Shown in pieces: positions 1 through 10,470 of a stretch of DNA of 64,000 bases. A model generated the notes under the pieces. It had not been told where the DNA came from, did no database searches, and worked only from the letters and a program-made list of their open reading frames with translations. This DNA comes from Lathyrus oleraceus (Eukaryota; Streptophyta; Magnoliopsida; Fabales; Fabaceae), in NCBI RefSeq assembly GCF_024323335.1, contig NC_066579.1, positions 52,162,771 to 52,226,770 on the forward strand. The letters run 5' to 3'. The position numbers and the translations under genes were made by a program. Position 1 is the stretch's first letter, and the number at the start of each line of letters is the position of its first letter.

Positions 1-1593
1 TGAGAGAAGTTTTTTCTTCAGTCTTAGAATTTTTTTATGAAAATAAATGAATGTAAAAGAAGGTGAATGTGAAAGCGATACAAGTTTGAGAAAGGGGGGT
101 GAGAGTTCGATCTCTCTCTTATTTTCCATTTCATTATTAATGCTTTTACATTTTTCTTTTCTTTTATAATTTATTTCTTGTTTTGTTATCAAAAGAAGAG
201 AAGGTGATGTGTCGTTGGGATATTAACTCTCAATTTTTAATGTTTGACTGCTTGAATGGAGGTGAGGATTCCACCTCCTTCCCTCTTTCCCAATTTCACT
301 TTGTTTTGGTATTCTGATCATTCTTGGATTTGGATCCTAATTGGGCCTTGTGATTAAAGGCCATTTTCTTTTCTAACCTCATTTTATGCTCTGCACCCCC
401 TTATATGTTGCTTCACCTTCAGAGCCTTTGAGAAGTTATATTCTCAAAGGTTTTGATTCATGAGAGGTATAATCTTATCTTATGCACAAAAAGGGTATGT
501 ATGGTCTCCCAAACGTGTCAGAGCTTCTTCATCTCAACCTATTGTCGTTACTATTGCAATTTTGGGGTTTCGCTATGATATGTGGTGTATATGTTCTTGA
601 GATTTGATATGGAAAATTATTTGTAAGATTGTGCCTAACATCTTGCTTGTTGGCAGAATCTACTTCTGGTTTATTAGTTTCTATGAGGTTTTTATGTTCT
701 GGATCACTTTTGTTTTTATTTTCTCCGTTGATTGTTTGATGGTGGTTCTCTGCTCTTTGTCTCTTTTGAGGAAAATAGGGGGTGAGAAAAAGGCCACACT
801 TTGCTTTGCGGATATTGTTTAATTCTATGTGTACTATTTGTGGTGCGTTCTTGAAGAAGTGTGTAACTTGTGTTTTGCCTAAAATATAGTCAAATGACGG
901 AGTTTATTATTACATTTTATTAGCTAATTTTTGTAAGAAATATTCAGCAAGATATCTTGATATGTTGTGTGATATCCTGACGAGCATACTACTCAAGACT
1001 ACTCAAAGTGTGTTATATGATTGCTTTAGCATTGAATTTGAAAATGTTTCCATAATGGTTTGATCATAAGATTGCTCAATCTTTGGTAGAAGTTTGTTAA
1101 TTCAAATCAGTTTTAAAAATATTTGATTAAATCATAAATTTGGATGAAAGAAAGTTAAATGAATATAATTTCATAAAGAAATTTGAATTTGATTTAAAAC
1201 AAAGAAGATTTAATTTAATTAAATATGTTTTGAAGAAAATATTTAATTAAATATATTTTGAAAGATTTGATTTAGTTTTATTTAGTCCAAGATTTTGCTG
1301 AAATTAATTTGTAAAAATATTGATTGAAGATGTATTCAAACAAATTGTATACAGTAACTTGTGAATTCGATAATTATAGTTAGAAATCATTTTAAATTGA
1401 CGTGTATAAATATTATATAAACTTCCGATAATCTCAATTTTCAAAAAATATGAAACTATTGGAAGATTGTCTCAAGTAAAAAGTGTATCTAGTAACATCT
1501 TAACCTCATAAAAAATTTGAAAAAAAAAAGGTTACCATACTGGTGAAAATCCACACAGGAGGCCATCCATTCTCACTTTTGGCTAGCCCTAAA

Positions 1594-1595
<2 letters not shown>
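1..1595. other. AT-rich intergenic DNA, no gene seen
   Basis: No convincing coding region, RNA gene or transposon end was found. Open frames are short and their translations are hydrophobic or low in complexity, as expected from T-rich DNA. Positions 1080-1500 are especially A/T-rich with runs of AAATT and TTAAA. Confidence 0.5.

Positions 1596-1659
<64 letters not shown>
1596..1659. repeat. (TA)n microsatellite
   Basis: An uninterrupted TA dinucleotide run of about 64 bases, next to the duplicated segment that holds the first small gene. Confidence 0.97.
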
Positions 1660-1798
1660 CTGAATATCTAAATATCTCTGATTAAAAAACAGAGTGAAAC
1701 ATAGAGAAATAAAGGGGAAGCGTACAAATCCTCCCTCCACAATTTCTATACATCATCATAACGCTAATCAAAAGCCTAATCATCATCATATTCTGACT

Positions 1799-2029
1799 CT
1801 ATGAATCCTCACATGAAATGGGTTGGCCGGAAATTCCCAACGGTGACCGGGAAATATGCCGGGAAATCTCTCTTAGAACAGGCTTTATTTCAGGTTGTCC
1901 AAATGACCAATCATAGATTTTCTCCGATTCTTGTTTGATCTTCATAACTTGGCTATGAATTAGGTTACCCTTTAGTTCAAAGCTTTCATAATTGTTGTTT
2001 ATCTTCATGCTCTTCATACTTTTACTCAA
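1799..2029 (-). CDS. Small conserved protein of unknown function, copy 1
   Basis: A 76-codon single-exon reading frame. A second copy at 40756-40986 has the same length and matches at 60 of 76 residues by eye, with residues 23-44 identical (the block includes HSQVMKIKQESEKIYDWSFG). The C-terminal half has a proline-flanked RPVLRE-like motif and the serine/arginine-containing run ISRSPLGISGQP. There is no signal peptide or membrane segment, and the protein looks basic and soluble. Equal length, no indels and a TATA-like box about 80 bases upstream in both copies argue for a real gene. The C-terminal motif resembles small plant-specific proteins of unknown function that I recall only vaguely, so I assign no family. 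The start is the first ATG of the conserved frame. Confidence 0.72.
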   Translation of the reverse strand: MSKSMKSMKINNNYESFELKGNLIHSQVMKIKQESEKIYDWSFGQPEIKPVLREISRHISRSPLGISGQPISCEDS

Positions 2030-2105
2030 AGAACCAATCTCAATCTTTTTCTACACACAAAGTTTCCTAGCAATAACACATAGATAGAGATATAATCTAT
2101 GTGCG

Positions 2106-2114
2106 TTTATATAT
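2106..2114 (-). promoter_or_regulatory. TATA-like box of small gene copy 1
   Basis: The minus strand reads CATATATAAAC here, about 80 bases before the start codon. The same motif lies at the same relative place in copy 2 (41055-41064). Conservation across the duplicates supports it as the core promoter. Confidence 0.55.
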
Positions 2115-2260
2115 GACTCATAAGGAATACAATTATGAAACGTAAGAGATAAGAATTGGAGAAGTTTGGTAGGAAATTTCTATTTTGGGGGATTGTTTTT
2201 TCTGAAAGTGACTAAATTGGAACATGTAGTTGACAGAGAAACAAGGTTCTATATTTAGTA

Positions 2261-3120
2261 TTTGTTGTTATTTTTCTGTTTCAAACATTAAACAAGATTA
2301 TGAAATAATAACAATATTTATATATCTTAATCATTGACGCAATTAATAAATTGTATAGACCTTGTTTCAAGTTAAAGCGTGTGTCCTCACTTTTGAATTT
2401 GCTGCTATCAAAACGTGTACGCTAAGCTTCAATACCGACCTCTCCTTGAGTAAAAGTGCTTACTCCTTTCACTTTCAGTTTAACAAAATCTTTCATTTTT
2501 AGGTGCTCTTGCGTCCAAAACTTATTTGAAAAAAGTTGAGACATTCTTCCCACATTATTCTGCGCAACTTTTACACCTAATTAATACCTTGAGATAGCTA
2601 CCAATACTTTTAGATCAGCTAAGGGCATATTTGATTTGAATTTTGGAATAGTCAAAATAATTCGAAGCATAGAATTGATGTTGAAGTCATTTTAAAGTGT
2701 TTGATTCTTCTAAAGAAGAATTGATTCTACTTTAAGTTAAGATTTGTAACCTATTTAGTACCGACATCTTTGAAAAAATGTGTGTTTGTATCTTAGTCGA
2801 TATCAGACATTTGTATTGACATTTGTAATTATGTTTAATTAATATATTTTTTCAAATTATTATTAGTGTTAGCGTGTCAATGTCAGGACCATATTCGGGG
2901 TGTCTATGCTTCATAGTTTGTAACTTCTGATGATAGAGAAGTTTCTAAACCTTCTGAGATTACTTCTAATCAATAGTGCAAGTGTGGTTCGAGATGTAAA
3001 AGGTTTTGATTATTGACTCAACAAGATCAACATATTAGTACGAATGATATAGTTTATGCCGAAACTTTCATCTCAGTTATTCAAAAATCGATCAAATGAC
3101 CTCAAACGCGCAATTTAATT
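2261..3120. other. Unassigned intergenic DNA
   Basis: No gene was recognised. Parts near 2620-2930 look like worn MITE-type sequence (a phrase about 'TTTGATTTGAATTTTGGAATAG' style AT-rich ends), but no inverted termini could be paired. Confidence 0.35.
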
Positions 3121-3340
3121 ATTTTTATTTTAAAAACTTAATCATTTACCTTGGTTTTACCAAAAACCAACATAAAAAGTTGGATGGGTTTGAGCTTCGA
3201 TTTTCAGCGTTTGCAATTTTATGATTTATTCAAAAATAAAAAGACGCCTTTATTTTTTATAGTTTCACGTCAGATAAGATATGTTTCCTCGGTGTTTTAG
3301 TAAAACCGAGATAAAAATTCTGAACAATTTTTTATTCTTT
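3121..3340. repeat. CACTA-like subterminal repeats (CTCGGTTTT type)
   Basis: Imperfect hairpin units combine CCTTGGTTTTACC, CCTCGGTGTTTTAG and TAAAACCGAG. The same CTCGGTTTT/AAAACCGAG motif recurs in the CACTA-like element at 42236-44669. Its position just upstream of the transposase remnant fits a worn CACTA end, although no terminal CACTA motif was found. Confidence 0.45.
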
Positions 3341-3672
3341 TAGATTTAATGTTAAGTTTCATTCCCTTTTTGCGTCCTAACTAGCGAACGATATTGAAAC
3401 ATTATTCTTCTCCAGCAAACGATAATGAAACATAATTCTCCAAGGAGGAAGGAAGCTCGAACCTCAAACAAACACTTATCTTAGAGTCTTTCATCACATT
3501 TCCGATATGTACAAATTCTCCATTATCATTGTTGTTTGTTGTTGGTATTGTGGCTGTCATTGATGTTGTTGCCTCGTTATTGTTGTTGCTATTACGATTT
3601 TTAAGACTTATATGGTTCATTTTTGTTGGTTGTGTACTACTTTTGTTTTATTCTCTAAAGCTGTATGTGATT

Positions 3673-4628
3673 ATGAATCATAGTTGGATAAAAGCCAATA
3701 GATTAAGTAAGGAGTGTGAGAATGAAGTGATTCAATTTCTTGAATTTGGGGGAAAAAACCTTCCTAACGATAATGAGATTTTTTGGTATCCTTGTAAAAT
3801 TTTCTGAAATACGCAAAAACGTCATAGTACTCTTATATTCAATTATTTAGGTTGTGATGGAATTATTCAAAATTACACGAAATGGGTATGACATGGTGAA
3901 GTGACAAAAAAAAAGACCTCGTCACATACAGTTTAAGATGATGATGAATTTATGAATGATACTCTGGAAGACATGATTCTTGATATTAGAGTAGATGCTT
4001 TCAAGAAAGCTAATGTGGTAGGTACTTTACAATGAGACATGGAATAGTCGTTGTATCCGGGATGCAAAAGTTTTACAAGATTGTTAGTTGTGATAAGACT
4101 ATTTAATCTTACGACAAGAGGTGGATGGATAAATAGAAGTTTCACGGAATTGCTTGAATTGTTGAAAGAAATGCTTCCAGAAGGTAACACGTTGTCGAAC
4201 TGTAGTTATGAGGCCAAGAAGATATTATGTCCAATGGATTTGGACTATTTCAAAATACATGCATGTCATAATGATTTCATATTATATAGGAAAGAGTATG
4301 AAAACTTGAAGGAGTTCCCGAGATGTGAGGAGTCATGCTACAAGCAGAAGGAAAATAATGTTGAAGATGATGGCGATGTAACTAGAAAGGTTGTTCCTTC
4401 CAAGGTGATGTGGTATCTACCGATAATCAAAGGTTCAAGAGATTTTTTGCTAATGTATATGACACAAAGAATACTAGATGGCGTGCAGATGAAAGAGTGT
4501 GTGATGGAAAAAATTTCCATGTAGTTGATTCATTGCAATGGAAGATAATTGATTCCTTGTTTCCAGATTTTTCTCTTGAACCGAGGAAACTTAGGCTTGG
4601 ACTTGCCACCGACATAATGAATCTGTGA
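3673..4628 (+). pseudogene. Decayed CACTA (En/Spm) TNP2-type transposase, N-terminal part
   Basis: Three pieces follow one another in family order. At 3673-3804 is a transposase-associated domain beginning MNHSWI, with LSKECENEVIQFLEF. At 4051-4430 is a TNP2 block with YPGCKSFTRLL, SFTELLELLKEMLPEGNTL and KIHACHNDFILYRKEYENLK. At about 4430-4626, in a second frame, the piece continues with RFKRFFANVYDTKNTRW and PRKLRLGLATD. The family is the DDE transposase of CACTA DNA transposons. Breaks include a stop at 3805, an in-frame TGA just before HGE near 3890, and a frameshift near 4430. The catalytic C-terminal two thirds are absent, so it cannot be active. Confidence 0.85.
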
Positions 4629-4938
4629 GAATTCACTACCGCAAAGTATTTTCATTTGATTCCATGACTCTTGGAAGCCTTTTAGGATCACCTTTTGAAG
4701 ACTAGTTCATACTTGTGAGTGAGATATTGAGTTTTTGCAGGAAATCATGCTCCTACATACCTTTTGTTCTCCTGTAACATCACATTTTTTATCCTACTTC
4801 AAGAAAAATGTTCAGATTATCCAGAATGTGGCAATGTTGTTGCATATCATAAAATAACATTACATCATATAACTCTTTTGCATATGTATTTCCAGGGAAT
4901 CTGAGAGCCTAGTTTGTTGCTGAGTACTCTGAGATAGC
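4629..4938. other. Unassigned, no gene seen
   Basis: Non-coding filler between the transposase remnant and the next fragment. Stops occur in every frame and nothing was recognised. Confidence 0.4.
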
Positions 4939-5185
4939 ATGAATCCTGATAGAAGAAGTGTGTTTAGTTACAAGTTTGTGGAACCCCAATTGAAAGCTTT
5001 GAAGGTTCTGGGAATTCATTTGGATATGGATCACAAAGAAGATTTCAAGAAGGCTTATGGGAATCTCCTAGGTATTCTCAACACTGAAGTGAACACTACG
5101 ACAATCCATACTTTGGTGGAGTTCTACACGACCCTCGCTTGAGGTGTTTCACTTTTTGGGATTATCAGTTGGCGCCGACGAAGTC
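4939..5185 (+). pseudogene. DUF7745-like fragment, probably from a large Ty3/gypsy element
   Basis: The open piece 4939-5142 contains LKVLGIHLDMDHKEDFKKAYG and NLLGILNTEVN. After a small indel near 5130 the next frame reads LRCFTFWDYQLAPT up to about 5185. I recognise this as the domain often listed as DUF7745 in legume proteins, commonly linked to repetitive elements. Link to the extra first ORF of Ogre-type elements is an inference. It is truncated on both sides and frameshifted. Confidence 0.6.
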
Positions 5186-5199
5186 TAAAGAAAGAATAA

Positions 5200-6690
5200 A
5201 GCAGATTGAAGAAAGGAAAAACACATGTTGAACAAAGGAAGAATGCAAAGATGTGTTTTCAGCAAGACAAACTTCAAGATTATCAAGTCGACGTTTCTGA
5301 AAAGAAACAATCCAAACAAACTCTGATAAGGCTTTGGCTACAAGTGTGTGCAAGTCTTACAAACCAATACTCAAAGGACTCTGAAGTCTCTTAATATTCT
5401 GAAGCCAACTTATGAATTCTAGTCAAGCTTCACCAAGTTATATTTGAAGCCTCTGACTAGAACTTGGTAAGCAAAGGAAATATTCTCTTACAGTCAACGC
5501 ATCTGAGATGAACAAATGTTTATGCATTTCTGTTCATGTTAACTCTGGATTGTAGTAATTTTAAGCCTCACCCTAAATAGACTTTGTAGTCTACATTATC
5601 TAGTCTTCGGATTCTGATCAAGCTTCACTACACCTATTATATGAAGCCTTTGATTATGACTAGTAGGATTCTCAAGGAAAGTACAATCAAAAAGAGATTT
5701 CCTTATGAAGAAAAATTATAATCTCTACTCAAGCTTCAAACCACTTCCATAAGAAGCCTCTGACTAGAAGTTTTTAATTAAAAGTCTCTACTATTTTGAG
5801 TGACACAAGTTCAAAAAGCAAATCTACTTTTGTAGTAAAAAAGACTTACCACGTCCCATCATCAAACAACTCTCTGCTGCAAGCGCCACTCAACAACTAC
5901 ACATGAAATGACCTTCATACAACAGATACTTCAAAGGTCAATTCATATTCTACCCTCTAACGAATATATCCTCCAACGGATCTATTCATCCCCTATATAT
6001 TCTGAAGAATATGAAAGGTGAAAGATGTTGAAGATAGCCAAAGAGAGAGCGAGCATAAAATAGAAAAGAAATAAAGGAAGAAAGAGTGAGTGGAAGAAAG
6101 CATGCATGTTGATGTGTGTGAATCTTAGCAGACGCTGAAGCCACAACATCACAACACAACAAACAGATAAACACTTAGAACTTCGTTGTATATCTTTTAA
6201 GTGTAAACATTTTAACTTCATCTTGTGTAATATGCTTATCTAAGAAGCACATCTGTAAACACAACAACGTTAACCTAGTCTAGTTATGTCCCTCGAGTGA
6301 TCATGTTAGTCAAGCTCTTTTGAAGTCAGTGACGGGTAGTCATTGAGGGAGAAATCTTCTTAAGTGACCAGGTAGGTCAGTTCTTAAGGAGTCAATGATC
6401 GTTGGGGTTTCTCAAGCGACCGGGTAGGTCAGGCTCTTGAGGTAATCAACAATATGTTCCCATTTCTTTGTAATCATGATTTGGTTATTGGATTAAGTCC
6501 TTGTCTAAGGCAAATCACACGATGGATGGACTGGGGGTAGCCTAGTTAACGGTGATCTAGGATAAAATGCTTGTGTCTTTTATCATTGTTCTTATTATTC
6601 TTGTTGTTATTCTTGTGTTCGTTTTGGGAAGAGAAAAGTTATCAAACTCGAAACCCAATTTACACCCCCCTTTTTGTTGTGTTTCCTACA
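5200..6690 (+). mobile_element. Ty1/copia LTR remnant (SIRE/Maximus-like), 3' end defined
   Basis: The right part is clearly related to the LTR at 46114-47330. Shared landmarks are AATATGCTT..AGAAGCA..TGTAAACACA, GGATTAAGTCCTTG, a GGATGGACTGG/GGTGGACTAG block, and GTTAACGG. The 3' end reads CCCCCCTTTTTGTTGTGTTTCCTACA at about 6690. A TATA-like CTATATATTC lies near 5992. The left edge is unclear because the sequence runs into the DUF7745-like fragment without a readable TG start. No internal coding sequence follows, so it is a solo or truncated LTR. Confidence 0.65.
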
Positions 6691-6884
6691 CCTTCAATTA
6701 AATTGTTGGACTTCCACAAGATGATCCTTGCTACCTCATGGGGTAATTAAATTGTTAGACTTCCACATGAATATCCTTTTAAATATCTAAATTTCTATAA
6801 GAAGATCCTTGTCGCCCTACAGGGTAATTAAATTATTGTACTTTTAGAGAAAATCCTAGCCACCTATGAGAAACTATGTTATGG
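6691..6884. repeat. Short imperfect tandem repeat
   Basis: The phrase GGTAATTAAATTGTT plus GACTTCCAC and a GATCCTTG block recurs two to three times at irregular spacing of about 50-100 bases. It sits between the copia LTR remnant and the minisatellite. Confidence 0.6.
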
Positions 6885-7125
6885 AGATCATATCAAACCT
6901 CAAAGGAGACTTAACTAAGTCTTGTCCGGAAGGCTCAACTATGTATCATTTGAGGGACTCAACAAAGTCTTGTCAGGAAGGGTCAATTAAGTTTTTCCTA
7001 AGGGACTCACCTAATTCTCTTCAAGAAGGCTCAACCAAGTCTCGCCCGAGGGACTTAACAAAGTATCGTCAGGAAGGCTCAACTAAGTATCTCCTAAGGG
7101 ACTCATCTAAGTATCATTAGAAAGG
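6885..7125 (+). repeat. Minisatellite, left half, split by the Athila insertion
   Basis: About 55-base units alternate AAGGCTCAACTAAGTCTCGCC and GAGGGACTCAACAAAGTC-like halves. The array stops at 7125 and resumes at 36333, where the Athila element ends. An open frame through it only translates the repeat (QEGSTKS-like), so it is not called as a gene. Tandem arrays like this are known from 3' untranslated regions of legume LTR elements. Confidence 0.85.
7121..7125. repeat. Target site duplication AAAGG, left
   Basis: It matches AAAGG at 36333-36337, directly outside the two LTR ends. Five bases is the usual duplication size for Ty3/gypsy integration. Confidence 0.92.
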
Positions 7126-7517
7126 TGATCACACTGAATTACACCGTGTTTTTGACTCGGATTTCACATGTTTATTAGGACTTTATTATCATTTTGTTTT
7201 TATTATGCTCTCTTTTATGTTGTTTTCAGATATTTAGCTCTTTCGGTCCCTTTTAGAAGAAACGAAGCAAAAAGACCTAAAAATTAGGGTTTTTCGGCGA
7301 ATATTATACACATGGAGTTGCATATGGCGGCCGCTATAGGAGAAGCCATGACTCATCAGCCCTCAACCAGGAGGTAACCACCATGTTCCCATGATCTTTC
7401 CCATTTACACACATGGCGGGCGCCATGAAGGGATGGAGGGCGCCACCTTTGGAAATCACGTTCCCACTAAGGAGAAGTTGGAGGGCACCATGGTCTTTGC
7501 AAGCTGCTGAAATCCTC

Positions 7518-7526
7518 TATAAATAG
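7518..7526 (+). promoter_or_regulatory. TATA box of Athila 5' LTR
   Basis: TATAAATAG in the context CTCTATAAATAGTT. The same box is at 35135-35143 in the 3' LTR. It probably sets the transcription start of the element about 30 bases downstream. Confidence 0.75.
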
Positions 7527-7794
7527 TTCGTTCCATTTCATTTTCAAATCATCCAACTTAGTTTACAACACTAAGCCCATATTTATCATTTGTAAAAGCG
7601 GTAATCCGTCACATCGGGGGGTTATCGCACCTTAGTGAGATTGAGTTGGGTCACTTCGAGTTGTTGTCGTCTTTATCTTCATAGTCGGAGGTTTATTTTC
7701 CTTGTACCAGATTTAAAGCCTCTGTTTGGAGAAGGTTCTTATTTATCGCTTTTATTTATTTATTTACTTGTCTCGCTTTATTTTATTTATTTTC

Positions 7795-7915
7795 CGTCTA
7801 CGCTTTATTTTATTTACTTTCTGTCTACACTTTACTTTATTTACTTTCTGTCTACGCTTTATTTTATTTACTTTTTGTCTACGCTTTACTTTATTTACTT
7901 TCTGTCTACGCTTTC
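7795..7915 (+). repeat. 27-28 base tandem repeat inside the Athila LTR
   Basis: About four to five copies of a unit like TACGCTTTATTTTATTTACTT followed by TCTGTC. The same array is at about 35410-35530 in the 3' LTR. Repetitive peptides (SLYFIYFLST and other frames) come from this array and are not genes. Confidence 0.9.
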
Positions 7916-8233
7916 TTTTTACACGTTTTACTCATCCCTTACGCCTCACACTCTAAAACAACTTTTCATCATGATCAATATCGTTGTGTTTGTTGGTATT
8001 ACCATATATGGCTAAATCTTTTAAAGGTTAGAATGGAAGGATCGCGGTTAAAGAGATGTTTCACATATTGAATCTGTAGAAATACTTTAAAGGTTGTTTT
8101 GATTTTTAACTTGAGTTTTCTGAAACAAACTTAGTTAGTTTTAACTATTCAAGGAGTGCGAAAGCACCCTGGCTTAGTTAACTAGGAATTTTTATCATTT
8201 TAAAGAAAAACTATTTTTGAAACTGTTTTCGGA

Positions 8234-8236
8234 CGC
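8234..8236. repeat. Target site duplication CGC of CACTA element, left
   Basis: CGC precedes the CACTA terminus and is repeated at 13593-13595. The 3' LTR holds the uninterrupted GGACGCGTTGATAG at the matching place, which is the empty site. Three bases is the normal CACTA duplication. Confidence 0.95.
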
Positions 8237-8254
8237 CACTACGCCAAATAAGGG

Positions 8255-8530
8255 AAAAGAGGGCGCTTATTTTGGCCTATAACAGCGCTTTTAAGCGCCC
8301 TCTAAAGTGGCGCTGGCATAGGTAAAGACAGCGCTTTGTTTTCCTGGAGAAAACGCTCTCTAAAGTGGCCCTTTAAGGGCCACATTATAGTGCGCTTTCA
8401 GAAAAAAAAGCGCCCTCTGGAGTGGTCCATAAAGGACCACCTTAGAGGGCGCTTTCTGGACAAAGCGCCCTCTAAAGTTGTCAATGTAAAGTGTTTAGAG
8501 GGCGCTTCCTACAGAAAGCGTCCTCTAAAG
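8255..8530. repeat. Left subterminal repeat array of the CACTA element
   Basis: Around ten direct and inverted copies of a GAGGGCGCTT/AAGCGCCCTCTAAAG motif form potential hairpins, such as the pair facing each other across GGTCCATAAAGGACC. In CACTA elements such arrays are the binding sites of the TNPA-type protein. Translations through the array are not genes. Confidence 0.9.
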
Positions 8531-9081
8531 TGTTAGTTATTTTAAAAAAATTTGTTTGAAAAACAGTGGGTATTTAATTGGGAACTTGTTCGCATGCTGC
8601 AAAAGTGTAAAATTCATATTGATTTCATCCTTTAATCCAATGTTATACACCATTAATCCATTGATATATACAACATGAATCCATTTATATACAACATTAA
8701 TCCTCCATATATACAACATTAATATTTGATATTCATGCATGTACAACAACATTCCATACATATATGTACAACAACTACAACCTATATGATTCTATGATCA
8801 ATAATGAATTGACACAATTCATCCTTCATTTCATCCAAATGAGCTCTTGAGTAAGATTTGTATTCGTCAAAGTACTACAATTAAGAGAATAAAACATATT
8901 CATGATTTAGTAACAAATTAGATGAAATATCCGATAATATTAAAATAAACCCTAAGTTATTATTCCATACCATTTTTGGGATGTCTATACGATTCAACGC
9001 AATGATATCTCTCATAAATCTCAATACAAAAAATCCGCAATCGATCGAATTGTTTTGCTGAGGACACTACACAGAAAAACA

Positions 9082-9085
<4 letters not shown>

Positions 9086-9142
<57 letters not shown>

Positions 9143-9143
9143 G
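9086..9143. repeat. (TA)n microsatellite in an intron of the Ulp1 fusion gene
   Basis: A TA run of about 55 bases lies between exons 9290-9221 and 9066-8971. Confidence 0.95.
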
Positions 9144-10044
9144 TTAATTTCTTACAAACACTATTATAAGCAAAAAAAACAAACACTATTATAAGCAAAA
9201 ATAAGAAACTTAATATATACCTGAACTCTGACCCAGGTAATGTCCTTCCTATTACGATAATTCTTTTTCGATCTAAATTTTAGTATTGCCCTAACAAAAT
9301 AAAAACGTATATTGAGATCAATCTGACAGACATAATTAAATATACAAATACGCACGAATATTTAGGGGAATTTCACTTACGCGTCAATCGTCTTCTTCAT
9401 ACTCGGATATTTACTCCAATCACCCGGTAACGAATCGAGATAATACACCATTAGTCTCGAAAGATCCATAGCAACCAACACCCAGTGACCACTGTAAAAT
9501 AAAACAAAAATTTAGATGCATGAAAATTTTCTACGTAAAAGATATATATAGATTAGAATGAAATTATTAGAAAGAAAATCTAACCCGTTGCCAGAATTAA
9601 ACGGTAAAAAATACAAACTGGGTGTAGTATTATCGCCGGCCACCATGAATCTATCGACTAGTTCATTCATTACGGATGTTGGATTTTTCGTTATAAACGT
9701 TGTGTTGACACGGGAAACAGCAATAAAATTGAATCGGTTACACAATTCAGTTCCCCGCATCAATGTGTCATACATATACCTTAAATAGAAACATAATAAA
9801 CATTAGACTACTCATTGAAATGTGTAAATAAATTGTTCAACTAAGTAAATAATAGATTGATCGGAGTACCATATGTATGTATGAATGACAGCGATGCCCA
9901 ATTCGTCGTGTTCAAAAAGTTGTTGCATGTCCTTCTTTGCAATTAATTCGGAATGAGCAATTCCGAAAACACCTTCATCCATATCTACACTACGGATGGC
10001 GCCGTGCATAATATCTTACTCTTCCACCATTTTCTCAAGACGCA

Positions 10045-10470
10045 TCATAATTTGAGATTTTGTCCCGGACGTCGTTGGAATTTCCTTACTAGCTTTGTCC
10101 AACATTTGACCGGGAACCTAAAAATATAAATTAAATCATGACTTTTTGTGATGCAACAGAATCGTTGTGTATATAATTCAATGGGTATATATATTTGTAC
10201 CTCTTTTTGAGATTTAGGATTTGTTTTTGTCCCGGACTTCATTGGAATATCCTTACCAGCTTTTTTCAACATTCGACCGGGAACCTAAAAATTCATATAA
10301 ATTAAATCATGACTTTTTGTGATGCAACAGAATCGTTGTGTATATAATTCGATGGGTATATACATTTGTACCTCTTTTTGAGATTTAGGATTTGTTTTTG
10401 TCTCGGACTTCGTTGGAATATCCTTACCAGCTTTTTTCAACATTCGATCGGGAACCTAAAAATTCATATA
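10045..10470 (-). repeat. Tandem duplication of an exon-intron unit
   Basis: Three units of about 170 bases begin at 10455, 10284 and 10117 (minus strand). Each has an acceptor, an exon starting VPGRMLKKAGKDIP or a close variant, and, for the first two, the same donor ahead of a near-identical intron. The two complete exons are 84 bases (28 codons), so copy number can change without shifting the frame. Confidence 0.9.

Larger units (their letters stand above)
1660..2260 (-). repeat. Duplicated segment, copy 1 (small gene plus flanks)
   Basis: The sequence from the 3' flank of the gene through its promoter matches about 40614-41215 over roughly 600 bases, including the stretch AATATCTCTGATTAAAAAAC. 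The duplication therefore includes the untranslated and promoter regions, not only the coding part. Confidence 0.8.
7126..8236 (+). repeat. Athila 5' LTR, left part
   Basis: This aligns with the 3' LTR from 34763. It is interrupted at 8236/8237 by the CACTA element and resumes at 13596. Compared with the 3' LTR it keeps about 20 extra bases near 7420-7440, between two GGGCGCCA repeats. That looks like a deletion in the 3' copy by recombination between short repeats. Confidence 0.95.

Noticed and set aside
6866..7120. 84-codon frame with QEGSTKS-like repeats
   Set aside because: It is read-through of a minisatellite that is split by the Athila insertion. Units vary at codon-breaking positions on the right half.
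7635..8015. 126-codon open frame with repeated SLYFIYF-like units
   Set aside because: It is a translation of the 27-28 base tandem repeat in the Athila LTR. The same array in the 3' LTR (35252-35655) gives the same frames, and no protein family matches.
8336..8536. Open frames through CACTA subterminal arrays (also 13321-13590)
   Set aside because: They translate the CGCCCTCT inverted repeats. Periodic, arginine-rich peptides there are by-products.
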